Source: Ciceribacter thiooxidans | GTDB taxonomy: Bacteria > Pseudomonadota > Alphaproteobacteria > Rhizobiales > Rhizobiaceae | Assembly: GCF_014126615.1 (NCBI RefSeq) | Contig: NZ_CP059896.1 | Location: forward strand, 3,455,001 to 3,519,000 | Direction: 5' to 3' | Length of the DNA stretch: 64,000 bases | Shown here: positions 38,501 to 47,607 of the stretch, piece by piece | Position numbering within the stretch: position 1 is the stretch's first letter | Layout: each line of letters begins with the position of its first letter | Program-made: the position numbers and the translations under genes | Notes under the pieces: generated by a model | Told to the model about the DNA's origin: nothing | The model's database searches: none | What the model saw: only the letters and a program-made list of their open reading frames with translations

Positions 38501-39126
38501 TTCCCCGGCCGTTAAGTCCCTCCGGCGCCGGCGCCTTCATCGATGACGCCGGGGAGGACCTCACAGTGTGGAGTCCGCTGTTCAGCGAGAAGACGGACAA
38601 CGGCATAGCACTGCAGAAGGGCAAGCTCACTCACCGGATGCTGCAGGTTCTGCCTTCCCTTCCGGTCGACGAGCGCGACGCCGCCGCACGACGCTACGCC
38701 GAACGCGCAGCACGGTTCTGGCCAGCCGGTGAGCGCGAACGGCTGGTGAAAACAGTCCTCACGATCCTCGACCATCCCGATCTCGCGCCTGTGTTTTCAC
38801 CCCTCGCGCAAGCGGAGGTCTCCATAATGGGAACCGTCATGATCGACGGGCAGCCGCGAGCTGTTTCGGGGCGCATCGATCGTCTGGCCGTCACGGATGA
38901 CCGGGTAATCCTTCTCGATTTCAAGACGAACCGTTCACCGCCGAGAACCATGGACGCCATACCCTTCAGCCATCGCGCGCAGCTTGCGATCTACCGAGAG
39001 CTTCTGAAACCTCTCTATCCACAGAAGGAAATCGAATGTCTGCTGGCTTACACCGAAGCCGGTACCGTCGTGGCGGTGCCTGTCGCGGAGCTAATGCGGA
39101 CGCTTGCTGACCTCAAGACTTCGTGA
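35575..39126 (+). CDS. addA: Double-strand break repair helicase AddA
   Basis: A 1183-residue UvrD-type helicase with C-terminal nuclease. The motifs run: Walker A SANAGSGKTHVLTQRV, motif Ia LCLTYTKAAASEMSNRV, motif II LVDEAQDTSPIQW, motif III FAVGDEKQSIYSFQGA, motif V IMTVHASKGLEAPVVF, and motif VI RLLYVAMTRAADRLFV. The nuclease domain has GRIDRLAV and ILLDFKTNRSPP near the end. ATG 35575 lies inside the end of addB, so translation is coupled. An in-frame start at 35500 would lie deeper in addB and is not favoured. Confidence 0.97.
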   Translation: MTNEPTDLPAGDDPFVWINWTTAQQALASDPARSAWVSANAGSGKTHVLTQRVVRLLLAGARPASILCLTYTKAAASEMSNRVFERLAEWATLPDDDLATRIGEIEGEAPDRPKLLQARQLFARALETPGGLKIQTIHAFCEALLHQFPLEANVAGHFSVLDDRAAAAVLADARRSLLTATSTEEDPELADAFSRILSISDESGLEALLGEIVANRHAIRRFLSASHRLGGPDLTLRRGLELEPEATEATLTSCFWPLPELSGATLSEYLLLARDKGGERAREIADALAAASLEADGLLRIKHLEKAFYTSTGSPRADSTLCTAAMTKAMPDLRERLVSARDHVAACHARLSTFRMYEATKAALTLAKRLDRDYEHLKKARSQLDFEDLIERTASLLTRGDVGPWVHYKLDQGIDHILVDEAQDTSPIQWAVIRSLREDFFSGLGAKALSRTFFAVGDEKQSIYSFQGARPERFSEEATVAARLVSSSGERFSAVRLPLSFRSTSAVLSAVDQVFSVDENARGLSALNESVVHMSSRTGHPGAVDLWEVIAPEINETSDDWTAPFDATPESAPSAVLARRIAYRIEQMVGRETIIEKGVERPIRPGDILVLVRKRDSFVNALTRALKRRDNIPVAGADRLRLTGHIAVQDLLALGRFVLLPNDDLSLAALLKSPLFDLSEEDLFELAATRPPESSVWSALQRHADDDSGKWRSAADRLARCISLSRNLSVHDFYARILGSEGGRRAFLARLGSEVTDILDEFLNSSLTFETAGLPGLQSFVSALETEAPEVKREHDKDRDEVRIMTVHASKGLEAPVVFLVDGGSKAFNHTHVSKLRLVEAGMEAPLPAWVPVKSLENPVIAADTERLRRLAEEEYRRLLYVAMTRAADRLFVCGYRGKQEPKDTWHQMISEALGRSDDYCTEARFEGPEGKWSGLEWRLPTPPRAFDLHQQSESERPDVSLPDALFRPLPPGPHLPRPLSPSGAGAFIDDAGEDLTVWSPLFSEKTDNGIALQKGKLTHRMLQVLPSLPVDERDAAARRYAERAARFWPAGERERLVKTVLTILDHPDLAPVFSPLAQAEVSIMGTVMIDGQPRAVSGRIDRLAVTDDRVILLDFKTNRSPPRTMDAIPFSHRAQLAIYRELLKPLYPQKEIECLLAYTEAGTVVAVPVAELMRTLADLKTS

Positions 39127-39198
39127 AATATCATATCTTGAAAAACAATCGCGAGGGCCTCAGATAACCCTCCAACACGACCGGAAAAGGAGCAGCCT

Positions 39199-39519
39199 AT
39201 GGCCACGGTAAAAGTCGACAATTCCAACTTCCAGACGGAAGTCCTCGAGTCCGCTCAGCCGGTGGTCGTCGACTTCTGGGCCGAGTGGTGCGGTCCGTGC
39301 AAAATGATTGCACCGAGCCTGGAAGAGATCTCGAACGAGATGGCGGGTAAGATCAAGGTTGCCAAGATCAACATCGATGAGAATCCGGAGCTTGCCGCCA
39401 AGTTCGGCGTTCGCTCCATTCCGACTTTGGCCATCTTCAAGGGCGGAGAAGTAGCGGATATCAAGGTCGGTGCCTCGCCAAAGACGGCGCTGGCGAGCTG
39501 GATCTCCAGCGCCGCCTGA
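39199..39519 (+). CDS. trxA: Thioredoxin
   Basis: A 106-residue thioredoxin with active site WCGPC (Cys31, Cys34) and the cis-Pro block [21 protein letters not shown] precedes the ATG. It follows addA by 72 bases and ends the plus-strand run from divL. A terminator follows. Confidence 0.98.
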   Translation: MATVKVDNSNFQTEVLESAQPVVVDFWAEWCGPCKMIAPSLEEISNEMAGKIKVAKINIDENPELAAKFGVRSIPTLAIFKGGEVADIKVGASPKTALASWISSAA

Positions 39520-39544
39520 CCTCGCCCGGATCAGCTCGAAATAG

Positions 39545-39578
39545 ATGAAGCCCGGCCTTGTCCGGGCTTCATTTATTT
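39545..39578. terminator. Bidirectional terminator between trxA and folC
   Basis: An 11-base perfect stem (ATGAAGCCCGG at 39545-39555 and its complement at 39562-39572) is followed by TTATTT. It is positioned after trxA on the plus strand and at the folC stop on the minus strand. Confidence 0.8.
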
Positions 39579-40916
39579 GGGCGGCGTTCCGTTGTCCGCG
39601 AGTACGTTGCCGACAAGGTAAAGCGAACCACCAATCAGGATCCGCGGTGCAGCCTCGCCTGCCGTCAGGCGATTCCCAATAGCCTGTAGAGAATCCGCCA
39701 CCGAAGATATCGGCGACGCCTGCAAGCCGGCATCTGATGCGGCTTGCGCCAGGGCGACAGGATCCAGCGCGGCATCGGTCCCTCTGATCGGAACCGTGAA
39801 AACCTCTTGGGCCAGGCCAGCAAAGGCCTGGAAATAGCCGACAGGATCCTTCGTGTTGATCATTCCTGTGATCAGATAGAGCGGACGCGGCTGCTTTTCC
39901 TCGAGACCCGCCATGGCCTCCGCGATGACCTCACCTGCGCCGGGATTATGGCCGCCGTCGACCCATATTTCGGCGCCAGTCGGCGCGTGAGCCAAAAGCG
40001 TACCTGCAACAAGCCGCTGCAAGCGGCCCGGCCATTCAACCGATGTCATTGCTTTCTCGGCCATTGCCTCTGTTACGTCGAAGCCTGCCGCCTTCACCGC
40101 ACGGATCGCCGCCGCTGCGTTAGCGTATTGATGACGCCCAGGCAATCGTGGCAACGGCAGGTCCGAGAGACCGAATTCGTCCTGATAGATCAGGCGCCCT
40201 TGCTCCTCATAGGCGAGGAAATCCTGCCCGTAGATCGAAACCGGACAGCCGATGCGCTCCGCCGTTGATATAAGAACGTCGCGGGCGTCGTCATATTCCT
40301 GATGCCCGATCACAACCGGACAACCACGTTTCATGATACCTGCCTTCTCCGCCGCGATCAGTTCGACCCGATCACCGAGATAGGATTGGTGATCCAGCGA
40401 TATCGGCATGATCACCGACACGGCAGGATGTTCGATGACATTGGTCGCATCGAAACGACCACCCAGGCCGACCTCTACGATCGCGACATCCGCCGGATGC
40501 TCCGAAAACAGAATGAATGTGACGGCCGTCAGAATCTCAAAAACAGTGATCGCTTGCCCGCCGTTTGCTTCCGCAACCCGACGGAGCGCATCTGCGAACA
40601 CCGTATCGTCAACCAACTCTCCTCTGCCACCTTTCTGACCGATGCGATAGCGTTCATGCCAGCGGACGAGATGCGGTGAGGTATGGACGTGGACACTGAG
40701 CCCGCCAGCCTCGAGGATCGCGCGGCAGAATGCCGTGACCGAGCCCTTACCGTTGGTGCCGGCAACATGGATCACCGGCGGCATCCGCAGATGAGGATTG
40801 CCGAGCACTTCGAGCAGACGGCGGATGCGGCTAAGAGAGAGATCGAATCCCTTGGGATGCAATCCCATGAGCTTGTCGATCTCGTGCTCTGCCTCACTGA
40901 ATGCAGGCTTGTTCAT
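39573..40916 (-). CDS. folC: Folylpolyglutamate synthase / dihydrofolate synthase
   Basis: A 447-residue Mur-ligase-fold enzyme adding glutamate to dihydropteroate and folates. It has the P-loop HVAGTNGKGSVTAFCRAIL, HTSPHLVRWHERYRI, VEVGLGGRFDATNV, and the late block WVDGGHNPGAGEVIAEAM. It lies downstream of accD with a 72-base gap, the usual order trpF-trpB-trpA-accD-folC in rhizobia. Confidence 0.97.
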   Translation of the reverse strand: MNKPAFSEAEHEIDKLMGLHPKGFDLSLSRIRRLLEVLGNPHLRMPPVIHVAGTNGKGSVTAFCRAILEAGGLSVHVHTSPHLVRWHERYRIGQKGGRGELVDDTVFADALRRVAEANGGQAITVFEILTAVTFILFSEHPADVAIVEVGLGGRFDATNVIEHPAVSVIMPISLDHQSYLGDRVELIAAEKAGIMKRGCPVVIGHQEYDDARDVLISTAERIGCPVSIYGQDFLAYEEQGRLIYQDEFGLSDLPLPRLPGRHQYANAAAAIRAVKAAGFDVTEAMAEKAMTSVEWPGRLQRLVAGTLLAHAPTGAEIWVDGGHNPGAGEVIAEAMAGLEEKQPRPLYLITGMINTKDPVGYFQAFAGLAQEVFTVPIRGTDAALDPVALAQAASDAGLQASPISSVADSLQAIGNRLTAGEAAPRILIGGSLYLVGNVLADNGTPPK

Positions 40917-40988
40917 AACGGATTCCGCACTCCGGGCTTGCCGGAGAGAGTTCGGGGTGAGCTGCCTTTTCCTCTCGAAAGCGGAACG

Positions 40989-41849
40989 TCAGGCAGCCAT
41001 CGGTTGCCTCATCATCATGCGGAGCAGCCGGGCAAGAAGGGCCGGGATATCGTGCCTCTTGGCGACCATGTCTACCATGCCGTGTTCGAGCAGGTACTCA
41101 GAGGTCTGGAAGCCTTCCGGCAGCTTCTCGCGAATCGTCTGTTCGATCACACGCTTGCCGGCAAAGCAGATCTCGGCGCCTGGCTCGGCGATATGGAGGT
41201 CACCCAGCATCGCATAGGACGCCGTCACGCCACCGGTGGTGGGATTGGTCAGGACGACGATGTAGGGAAGTCCGGCTTCTTTCAGCATTTCCACAGCAAC
41301 AGTCGTTCGCGGGAGCTGCATGAGCGAAAGAATACCTTCCTGCATTCGCGCCCCGCCGGAAGCAGGGAACATGACGAGCGGGCATTTCTCGGCAACAGCA
41401 CGCTCGAACGCCTTCACGATGGCCTCGCCGGCAGCAATTCCGAGCGAGCCACCCATGAAGTTGAATTCATGGACAACGGCTACGAGCTTAACGCCTTCGA
41501 CCGTTCCGAGACCAGCGAGGATCGTGTCTTCCTGCTCCGTCTTCAAGCGGCTGTCTTTCAGGCGATCTGTGTATTTTTTTGAGTCGCGAAATTTCAGCGG
41601 ATCCTGTGCGACCTTCGGCTGCGGCAAAGCCTCGTAGGCTCCGTTGTCGAAGAGGTCGAGGAGCCGCGCTTTCGCCGGCATCTTCATGTGATAGCCGGAC
41701 GACGGGATCACCCACTTGTTCTCTTCGAGGTCTTTGTGAAAGACCATCTCGCCGGTTTCGGGGCATTTGATCCAGAGGTTTTCCGGAACCTCACGGCGGC
41801 CGAGCATGGAATTGATGCGCGGCCGCACGTAGTTGGTAATCCAGTTCAC
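40989..41849 (-). CDS. accD: Acetyl-CoA carboxylase carboxyltransferase subunit beta
   Basis: A 286-residue carboxyltransferase subunit of fatty-acid synthesis. The carboxyltransferase core is intact ([63 protein letters not shown]). The N-terminal zinc ribbon is degenerate: [12 protein letters not shown] and [10 protein letters not shown] keep only one of the four cysteines found in E. coli, a pattern I recall from other rhizobia. The start is GTG at 41849 ([12 protein letters not shown]). It is slightly shorter at the C-terminus than related proteins, in a region not conserved. Confidence 0.96.
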   Translation of the reverse strand: MNWITNYVRPRINSMLGRREVPENLWIKCPETGEMVFHKDLEENKWVIPSSGYHMKMPAKARLLDLFDNGAYEALPQPKVAQDPLKFRDSKKYTDRLKDSRLKTEQEDTILAGLGTVEGVKLVAVVHEFNFMGGSLGIAAGEAIVKAFERAVAEKCPLVMFPASGGARMQEGILSLMQLPRTTVAVEMLKEAGLPYIVVLTNPTTGGVTASYAMLGDLHIAEPGAEICFAGKRVIEQTIREKLPEGFQTSEYLLEHGMVDMVAKRHDIPALLARLLRMMMRQPMAA

Positions 41850-41887
41850 GTCACTAAACTCCTGACTGATGTCACCGATATGGGGTG

Positions 41888-42727
41888 TTATTCTGCTGCG
41901 GCAAGCCGGGCGGCCCGGACACCGGTCGCCAGCCCCTGCACCAGGGTCGCGACGGCCTGCACGGTATCCGCACTCGCTGTTCCGTCCTTGTTGAGGCTCA
42001 ACGCGACCTGATTCACGATCGCGGTGCCAACCACAACACCATCGGCATTGGCGCCGATCAGACGCGCATGTTCAGCCGTCTTGACACCAAAGCCGACGCA
42101 AATCGGCAAGTCGGTATGCGCCTTGATGCGATTGACGGCTGCAGCCACCTTGGACGGATCCGGCAAGGCGGAGCCGGTGATGCCCGTCATGGATACATAG
42201 TACACGAAGCCCGACGTGTTCCTCAGTACTGTCGGAAGGCGTCGGTCATCCGTTGTCGGTGTCGCCAGGCGGATGAAGTTGATGTCTTTCCTGCGAGCAG
42301 GGATGCAAAGCTCGTCATCCATTTCCGGCGGCAGGTCTACGACGATGAGGCCGTCAATGCCCGCCTCCAGCGCCTCGTCGAGGAACTTCTCGACTCCGAA
42401 TACATAGATAGGGTTGTAGTAACCCATCATGACGATCGGCGTGTGCTGATTTCCCTTCCGGAAATCACGCGCCAACTGAAGCGTCTTCTTCAATGTCTGT
42501 CCGGACTTCAGTGCCCGCTGGCCTGCCATCTGGATCGCAGGGCCATCCGCCATCGGGTCGGAAAATGGCATGCCGAGCTCGATCACGTCGGCACCGGCCT
42601 CTGGCAAAGCCTTCATGATTGCAAGCGAAGTCTCGAAGTCAGGGTCGCCGCCCATGAAGTAGGTGATCAGCGCCGGCCGGCCTTCCGCCTTCAGCTCGGC
42701 AAACTTCTTATCCATACGTGCGGTCAT
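41888..42727 (-). CDS. trpA: Tryptophan synthase alpha chain
   Basis: A 279-residue TIM-barrel subunit converting indole-3-glycerol phosphate to indole. The catalytic Glu is in [19 protein letters not shown] and the catalytic Asp in [25 protein letters not shown] and [14 protein letters not shown] follow. ATG 42727 lies one base after the trpB stop; an in-frame start at 42778 would lie inside trpB. Confidence 0.98.
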   Translation of the reverse strand: MTARMDKKFAELKAEGRPALITYFMGGDPDFETSLAIMKALPEAGADVIELGMPFSDPMADGPAIQMAGQRALKSGQTLKKTLQLARDFRKGNQHTPIVMMGYYNPIYVFGVEKFLDEALEAGIDGLIVVDLPPEMDDELCIPARRKDINFIRLATPTTDDRRLPTVLRNTSGFVYYVSMTGITGSALPDPSKVAAAVNRIKAHTDLPICVGFGVKTAEHARLIGANADGVVVGTAIVNQVALSLNKDGTASADTVQAVATLVQGLATGVRAARLAAAE

Positions 42728-42728
42728 T

Positions 42729-43949
42729 TCAGAGCTCCATGCCGAGGATCTTGCCGACGGTGAAGATATCCTTGTCACCGCGACCGGAGAGATTGAGCAG
42801 GATCACCTGATCCTTGCGCATCGTCGGCGCCCGCTTGATAACCTCGGCAACGGCGTGCGACGGCTCAAGGGCCGGAATGATCCCCTCAAGTTTCGTCAGC
42901 AGCTGGAAGGCTTCGAGTGCCTCTCCATCCATGATCGGGACATACTCGGCGCGGCCGGTATCGTTCAGCCAGGCATGTTCCGGCCCGATGCCCGGATAGT
43001 CGAGACCTGCGGAAATGGAGTGCCCTTCCTTGATCTGGCCGTCGGTATCCTGGAGAAGATAAGTCCGGTTGCCATGCAGGACACCCGGGGAACCCGCGGT
43101 AATCGACGCACAATGCTCATCACCGGAAAGCCCCTTTCCGCCTGCCTCGACCCCGACGATCTTGACGTCAGCATCATCAAGGAACGGATGGAAGATGCCA
43201 ATCGCGTTCGAACCACCGCCGACGGCAGCGATAACGAGATCGGGAAGCTTGCCCTCTGCGTCCAGAATTTGCTCGCGCGCTTCCTTGCCGATCACCGACT
43301 GGAAGTCCCGAACCATCTCCGGATAGGGATGCGGACCCGCTGCGGTGCCGATCAGGTAATAGGTGTCCTCGACGTTCGTGACCCAGTCCCGAAGCGCCTC
43401 GTTCATGGCATCCTTGAGAGTACCATGTCCCGAGGTCACCGGTTTGACCTCTGCACCCAGCAGCTTCATGCGGAAGACATTCGGCGCCTGGCGCTCAACA
43501 TCAGTCGCGCCCATGTAGACCACGCAGGGAAAACCGAACCGCGCGGCGACGGTAGCCGAGGCGACGCCATGTTGGCCGGCACCGGTTTCGGCGATGATGC
43601 GTTTCTTGCCCATACGCTTGGCGAGGAGAATCTGGCCAATGCAGTTGTTGATCTTGTGCGAGCCGGTATGGTTGAGTTCCTCGCGCTTGAAATAGATCTT
43701 CGCGCCGCCGAGGTGCTCGGTCAGGCGTTCCGCGAAATAAAGCGGGCTTGGCCGTCCAATGTAGTGGGCGCCAAGCCCGGCGAGCTCGGCCTGAAATTCC
43801 GGATCGTTCTTAGCCTTTTCCCACTCTGCCTGCAGATCAAGGATCAACGGCATCAGGGTCTCGGCCACGAAGCGACCGCCGTAGATACCGAAACGTCCAT
43901 CTTCATCCGGACCTTCACGATAGGAATTCGGTGATAGTGTCTGGTTCAC
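42729..43949 (-). CDS. trpB: Tryptophan synthase beta chain
   Basis: A 406-residue PLP enzyme joining indole and serine. PLP-binding Lys99 is in HTGSHKINN, with [11 protein letters not shown] and the phosphate loop [12 protein letters not shown]. The start is GTG at 43949, overlapping the trpF stop by four bases. trpF-trpB-trpA form a coupled operon; trpE, trpD and trpC are elsewhere, as usual in rhizobia. Confidence 0.98.
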   Translation of the reverse strand: MNQTLSPNSYREGPDEDGRFGIYGGRFVAETLMPLILDLQAEWEKAKNDPEFQAELAGLGAHYIGRPSPLYFAERLTEHLGGAKIYFKREELNHTGSHKINNCIGQILLAKRMGKKRIIAETGAGQHGVASATVAARFGFPCVVYMGATDVERQAPNVFRMKLLGAEVKPVTSGHGTLKDAMNEALRDWVTNVEDTYYLIGTAAGPHPYPEMVRDFQSVIGKEAREQILDAEGKLPDLVIAAVGGGSNAIGIFHPFLDDADVKIVGVEAGGKGLSGDEHCASITAGSPGVLHGNRTYLLQDTDGQIKEGHSISAGLDYPGIGPEHAWLNDTGRAEYVPIMDGEALEAFQLLTKLEGIIPALEPSHAVAEVIKRAPTMRKDQVILLNLSGRGDKDIFTVGKILGMEL

Positions 43950-44620
43950 TTCGTGCTCCCTGAAACCGGCTCAAGCGCAGAGGCGCGTTTCACTGCCGCA
44001 AAAAACTCGTCGATCATCGCGATGTCCTTCACACCAGGCGCGCGCTCAACACCTGAGGAGACGTCGATACCGCCGGCACCTGTCTCGCGCAGGGCCTCCG
44101 CTACGTTGTCCTTATTGAGGCCGCCGGAAAGCATATACTCGACGCTGCCGTCAAGCGTGCGCAGCACACGCCAATCAAAAGGAACGCCATTGCCACCAGG
44201 CAATTCCGAGCCGCTCGGCGCCTTTGCATCGAAGAGAAACCGATCGGCTATACCGATATACGGCTCGATCCTTTTCAGATCATCCGGTTCCCGGATCGAA
44301 AACGCTTTCATGATGGGAAGCCCGTAAAGCGCCTTCAGCATGAGAAGACGTTCCGGGCTCTCCTTCCCGTGCAGCTGGAGGATATCAGGCTTCAGCAAAT
44401 CCACGATTTCATCGAGCTCATCGGTATCGGCATCGACCGTCACTGCGACGATCTTACTGCGTCCGCGCACGCGATCAGCCAGCGCACCGGCGATCTCAGG
44501 TTCGATGTTGCGTGGACTCTTCTCGAAAAAAATGAAACCGACATGAGTCGCGCCGCGTTCAACCGCGCGGTCGACCGCCTCCGACGTTTTCAATCCGCAG
44601 ATCTTGATATCCGGCATCAT
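43946..44620 (-). CDS. trpF: Phosphoribosylanthranilate isomerase
   Basis: A 224-residue TIM-barrel isomerase. Catalytic Cys is in [13 protein letters not shown] and catalytic Asp in [24 protein letters not shown] and [16 protein letters not shown] follow. Two tandem ATGs (44620, 44617) are both possible starts; neither has a strong ribosome site. An upstream in-frame start at 44644 is less likely. The 72-base gap upstream shows no Trp-rich leader. Confidence 0.96.
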   Translation of the reverse strand: MMPDIKICGLKTSEAVDRAVERGATHVGFIFFEKSPRNIEPEIAGALADRVRGRSKIVAVTVDADTDELDEIVDLLKPDILQLHGKESPERLLMLKALYGLPIMKAFSIREPDDLKRIEPYIGIADRFLFDAKAPSGSELPGGNGVPFDWRVLRTLDGSVEYMLSGGLNKDNVAEALRETGAGGIDVSSGVERAPGVKDIAMIDEFFAAVKRASALEPVSGSTK

Positions 44621-44692
44621 GGCAGCGAAGTCGCACGAAAACACAAAAGAGTCGAGCCAAATTGCGACAATCGCCGCTCGCCCTTGCCCATA

Positions 44693-45472
44693 CTAGCCAA
44701 AGTCGATGGCGTGCAGCTGCGCACCGTGCCGCTTCAGCCAAGCCTTCGCCTCGTCCATCGCCGGGCACAGCTCTCCGCAGAGGGCCCAGAAAGCGGCGCT
44801 GTGGTTCATCTCCCGCAAGTGGGCGACCTCGTGGGCTGCGAGATAATCAATGACGTTCGGCGGAGCCATGACGATACGCCAGGAGAAGCTCAGATTGCCG
44901 TCCCATGAACAAGAGCCCCAGCGGCTGCGCGTATCCTTCATCGTCAGCGAACGAACGGGCCGCCTGACGCGCGAGGCATGCGTGGCCACGAGCTTCTCCA
45001 GATCCCGACGCGCTTCCTTCTTGAGAAAGGTCGCTATCCGGCGACCGATATGTTCCTCCATGCCGCTCACCCTCAGAAAGGATTGACCGTCGATCACGAT
45101 GGTTTCCGTAATGCCTCGTAGAAGACCCGTATGTATGATCCGGTGAGGCACACCGCGGATGGCTATCTCGGCGTCATGTCGGAGCGTCTTTTCCGAGCCG
45201 TAACGCGCCAGACGCGTCGTCAACCAACCTTGATGGCGTTCGAGGAACTCATCGACTTCCCAATGATGCAAGCCGCGCGGCACTGTCATCTTCAAGGCTC
45301 GACCGCCTGGCTCGATCCTCAGGGTAATTCTTGTGGCGCGCGGATTTTGCCGGATTGTCAGCGGCATCTCTCGACCGTTGACCTGCAGCACCCGCTGCTG
45401 CGGCACCGCCTTCGGTCGCGTCGATTTCTTCAGGAGCTGAAACATAGGTCTTGTTTGTATCCGATTCGCCAT
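44693..45472 (-). CDS. YgjP-like (DUF45/M48-type) zinc metallopeptidase
   Basis: A 259-residue protein with the metallopeptidase signature AAHEVAHLREMNHSAAFW near residue 215 (HExxH plus downstream His). The preceding block TRSRWGSCSWDGNLSFSWRIVMAP is the WGSC hallmark of the DUF45/YgjP family. Substrates are unknown. An ATG at 45517 is in frame but lies upstream of the intrinsic terminator at 45482-45507, so 45472 (MANRIQTRP) or 45445 is the probable start. No signal peptide is seen. Confidence 0.88.
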   Translation of the reverse strand: MANRIQTRPMFQLLKKSTRPKAVPQQRVLQVNGREMPLTIRQNPRATRITLRIEPGGRALKMTVPRGLHHWEVDEFLERHQGWLTTRLARYGSEKTLRHDAEIAIRGVPHRIIHTGLLRGITETIVIDGQSFLRVSGMEEHIGRRIATFLKKEARRDLEKLVATHASRVRRPVRSLTMKDTRSRWGSCSWDGNLSFSWRIVMAPPNVIDYLAAHEVAHLREMNHSAAFWALCGELCPAMDEAKAWLKRHGAQLHAIDFG

Positions 45473-45481
45473 CGGGACGCG

Positions 45482-45507
45482 AAAAAACCGGCATCCACGG
45501 ATGCCGG
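45482..45507 (-). terminator. Intrinsic terminator after the DUF2852 gene
   Basis: On the minus strand a seven-base stem CCGGCAT/ATGCCGG with a six-base loop runs into six T. It separates the DUF2852 gene from the metallopeptidase gene and argues against starting the latter at 45517. Confidence 0.75.
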
Positions 45508-45531
45508 CCCCGGTCATGATGCAGCAGATGT

Positions 45532-45957
45532 TTACGTCGCCGGTTGAACAGGCCCTTCGCCGGGACGTTTCGCCGCTTCGCGGTCCTTCATGAAGCGGTT
45601 GAACTCCTCCTGGTCCTTTGCCCGCCTCAGCTCCCGCAGATAAGCGTCGAATTCTTCCCGCATTTCGTCGAGCTTGCGCCGTTCAGCCTCCAACCGCTCA
45701 AGCTCTGCCTTTCGCCAATCGTCGAAAGCAACATTGCCGGACGTGAAATGCGGCCCGCGATAGCGACCGTGGCGGCAACGGCCGAACATGCCGTCGACCG
45801 TCATATTCGCCTCGCGTTTGAAATTCCGAAAACGGTCGCCGAACAGAATGTAGGCAAGCATGGCAAGGCCCAAAGGCCAAAATACGATGAAACCGAGCAC
45901 CATGAGCGCAACGGTCGCCGGCGTCCAATCCGGACGAAGCAATGCAGACTGGTTCAT
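45532..45957 (-). CDS. DUF2852 domain-containing membrane protein
   Basis: A 141-residue protein of the DUF2852 family, known mainly from alphaproteobacteria. One hydrophobic segment (residues ~14-40, ATVALMVLGFIVFWPLGLAMLAYILFG) is followed by a basic stretch. A highly charged helix (AELERLEAERRKLDEMREEFDAYLRELRRAKDQ) probably forms a cytoplasmic coiled coil. Function is unknown. It appears to be a single-gene unit with its own terminator. Confidence 0.85.
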   Translation of the reverse strand: MNQSALLRPDWTPATVALMVLGFIVFWPLGLAMLAYILFGDRFRNFKREANMTVDGMFGRCRHGRYRGPHFTSGNVAFDDWRKAELERLEAERRKLDEMREEFDAYLRELRRAKDQEEFNRFMKDREAAKRPGEGPVQPAT

Positions 45958-46083
45958 TGTCGATGATCCTCGTTTCGCGGACGCGACATGCTGCCCGCTG
46001 ACAACGATGTGGGAAGGAGCCGTGCCCGCTTCAAGGATAATCTGCCAAAACTAGGCCTACCGCCCGTCGCGTCGTTCGTTCGG

Positions 46084-47361
46084 TCAGGCCGAACGACCAC
46101 CTTTGATCACGCCCTTGACGGCGGATTGCTTCTTTCCCCGTGCGTGTTCGTTCGCAAAGGCAAGGATGCGGGGGGCTATTTCCTTGCGGAACCGCGAACC
46201 ATTGAAGACACCATAGTGGCCGACATCCGGCTGCAGATAATGCATTCGCTTAGCTTCCGGGATGTTCGGGCAAAGCGATTGGGCTGCTCGCGTCTGACCG
46301 ACGCCGGATATGTCGTCGTTCTCGCCCTCCACGGTAAGGAGCGCCACATTGCGGATAGCCGTTGTATTCACCGGCTTGCCACGATGCGTCATCTCCCCTG
46401 TCGGCAGAGCATGCCGAATAAATACGGTCTCTACGGTCTGCAGATAGAATTCGGCTGTCAGGTCCATGACGGCCAGATACTCATCATAGAAATCACGGTG
46501 CTTCTCGGCAGAGTCGCCGTCGTTCTTGACCAGGTTCACAAAGAAATCCTTGTGCGCGATCATATGCCTGTCGAGGTTCATCGACATGAAGCCGGAGAGC
46601 TGCAGGAAGCCCGGATAGACGGCACGCATGAAGCCCGGCTGCGGCCATGGGACATTCATGATGACATTGTCTCTGAACCATTCGAGCGGCCTGTTCTTTG
46701 CCAGCTCGTTGACCGCGGTGGGATTGATCCGCGTGTCGATGGGACCACCCATAAGCGTCATGGTGGCCGGAGCAAGAGGATCGCCATTCGCTTCCATGAC
46801 CGCAACCGCGGCCAGAACGGGAACCGAGGGTTGGCACACCGCAACAACGTGGGTATCGGGCCCGAGGTAGTGCAGAATGTCGATCACGTAGTCGATATAG
46901 TCGTCGAGATCAAAGGCTCCGTCGGTGACCGGAACCATCCGCGCGTCGATCCAGTCTGTAATATAAACATCTGCTCCCGGAAGGAGCGCCTCCACGGTGC
47001 CGCGCAGGAGCGTAGCATAATGTCCGGACATTGGAGCGACGAGAACGATCTTGGGATCGGAATGACCGGCGGGCAGCTGGCGATCGAAATGGATGAGATT
47101 GCAGAAAGGTCTGCTCCAGACGACCTGCTCCTTTACGGCGACCGGTCGACCACCGATCTGGGTAAACGGCAGACCGAACTCGGGTTTGCCGTAACGTCGT
47201 GTCACGCGCTCAAAGACCTCGAAGCCTGCTGCAAGTGTTCGTCCGACGACAGTGTGTGCCACGGGATTAAGCGGATTCCTGTAGGCAAGGCGCATTGCGT
47301 CGGCCGTGGCCCGGAACGGGGCCATCGCGGCATGGTTCAATTCATAGAGCTGATAGAACAT
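46084..47361 (-). CDS. phaZ: Intracellular polyhydroxyalkanoate depolymerase
   Basis: A 425-residue alpha/beta-hydrolase of the short-chain PHA depolymerase (intracellular) family, mobilising polyhydroxybutyrate granules. The N-terminus MFYQLYELNHAAMAPFR is characteristic. Other blocks are VLVAPMSGHYATLLRGTVEALL, VYITDWIDARMVP, the nucleophile region VVAVCQPSVPVLAAVA (Cys in the usual Ser position of this family) and LQPDVGHYGVFNGSRF with the catalytic His. The gap to the nitroreductase gene (47362-47607) is divergent. It contains TGCATAAGT at 47438, the 9-mer at the heart of the glcB palindrome. Confidence 0.95.
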   Translation of the reverse strand: MFYQLYELNHAAMAPFRATADAMRLAYRNPLNPVAHTVVGRTLAAGFEVFERVTRRYGKPEFGLPFTQIGGRPVAVKEQVVWSRPFCNLIHFDRQLPAGHSDPKIVLVAPMSGHYATLLRGTVEALLPGADVYITDWIDARMVPVTDGAFDLDDYIDYVIDILHYLGPDTHVVAVCQPSVPVLAAVAVMEANGDPLAPATMTLMGGPIDTRINPTAVNELAKNRPLEWFRDNVIMNVPWPQPGFMRAVYPGFLQLSGFMSMNLDRHMIAHKDFFVNLVKNDGDSAEKHRDFYDEYLAVMDLTAEFYLQTVETVFIRHALPTGEMTHRGKPVNTTAIRNVALLTVEGENDDISGVGQTRAAQSLCPNIPEAKRMHYLQPDVGHYGVFNGSRFRKEIAPRILAFANEHARGKKQSAVKGVIKGGRSA

Positions 47362-47607
47362 GAGCGCTCTTGCCTTTCGGTGATCGTCGAACGCCGGATG
47401 TGCCGACGGCTTAGGTAGAAGAATTATCAGAGTTCACTGCATAAGTAACGAATTTGTTGCCGCGCAAAAAACACCCTCGCAGGGCAACATCAAGGCGGTT
47501 CTCGGATGACCTTTTGCTTGCGCGCAGTCGAATGACGCCCGATGATCGGACGCCATTACCGGATCGTAGACGTTCACCAACCAACAGGATCGGGACGAGA
47601 GAATTTC

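Noticed and set aside
44621-44692. Trp leader peptide or attenuator before trpF
   Set aside because: Only 72 bases, no short Trp-rich frame and no alternative hairpins visible.
45473-45517. Start of the metallopeptidase at 45517
   Set aside because: An intrinsic terminator for the upstream gene lies between this codon and the body of the protein, so a later ATG is favoured.
46076-46096. Hairpin TCGTTCGG/CCGAACGA at the phaZ stop as a terminator
   Set aside because: It spans the stop codon and lacks a U-run, so there is not enough to call it.
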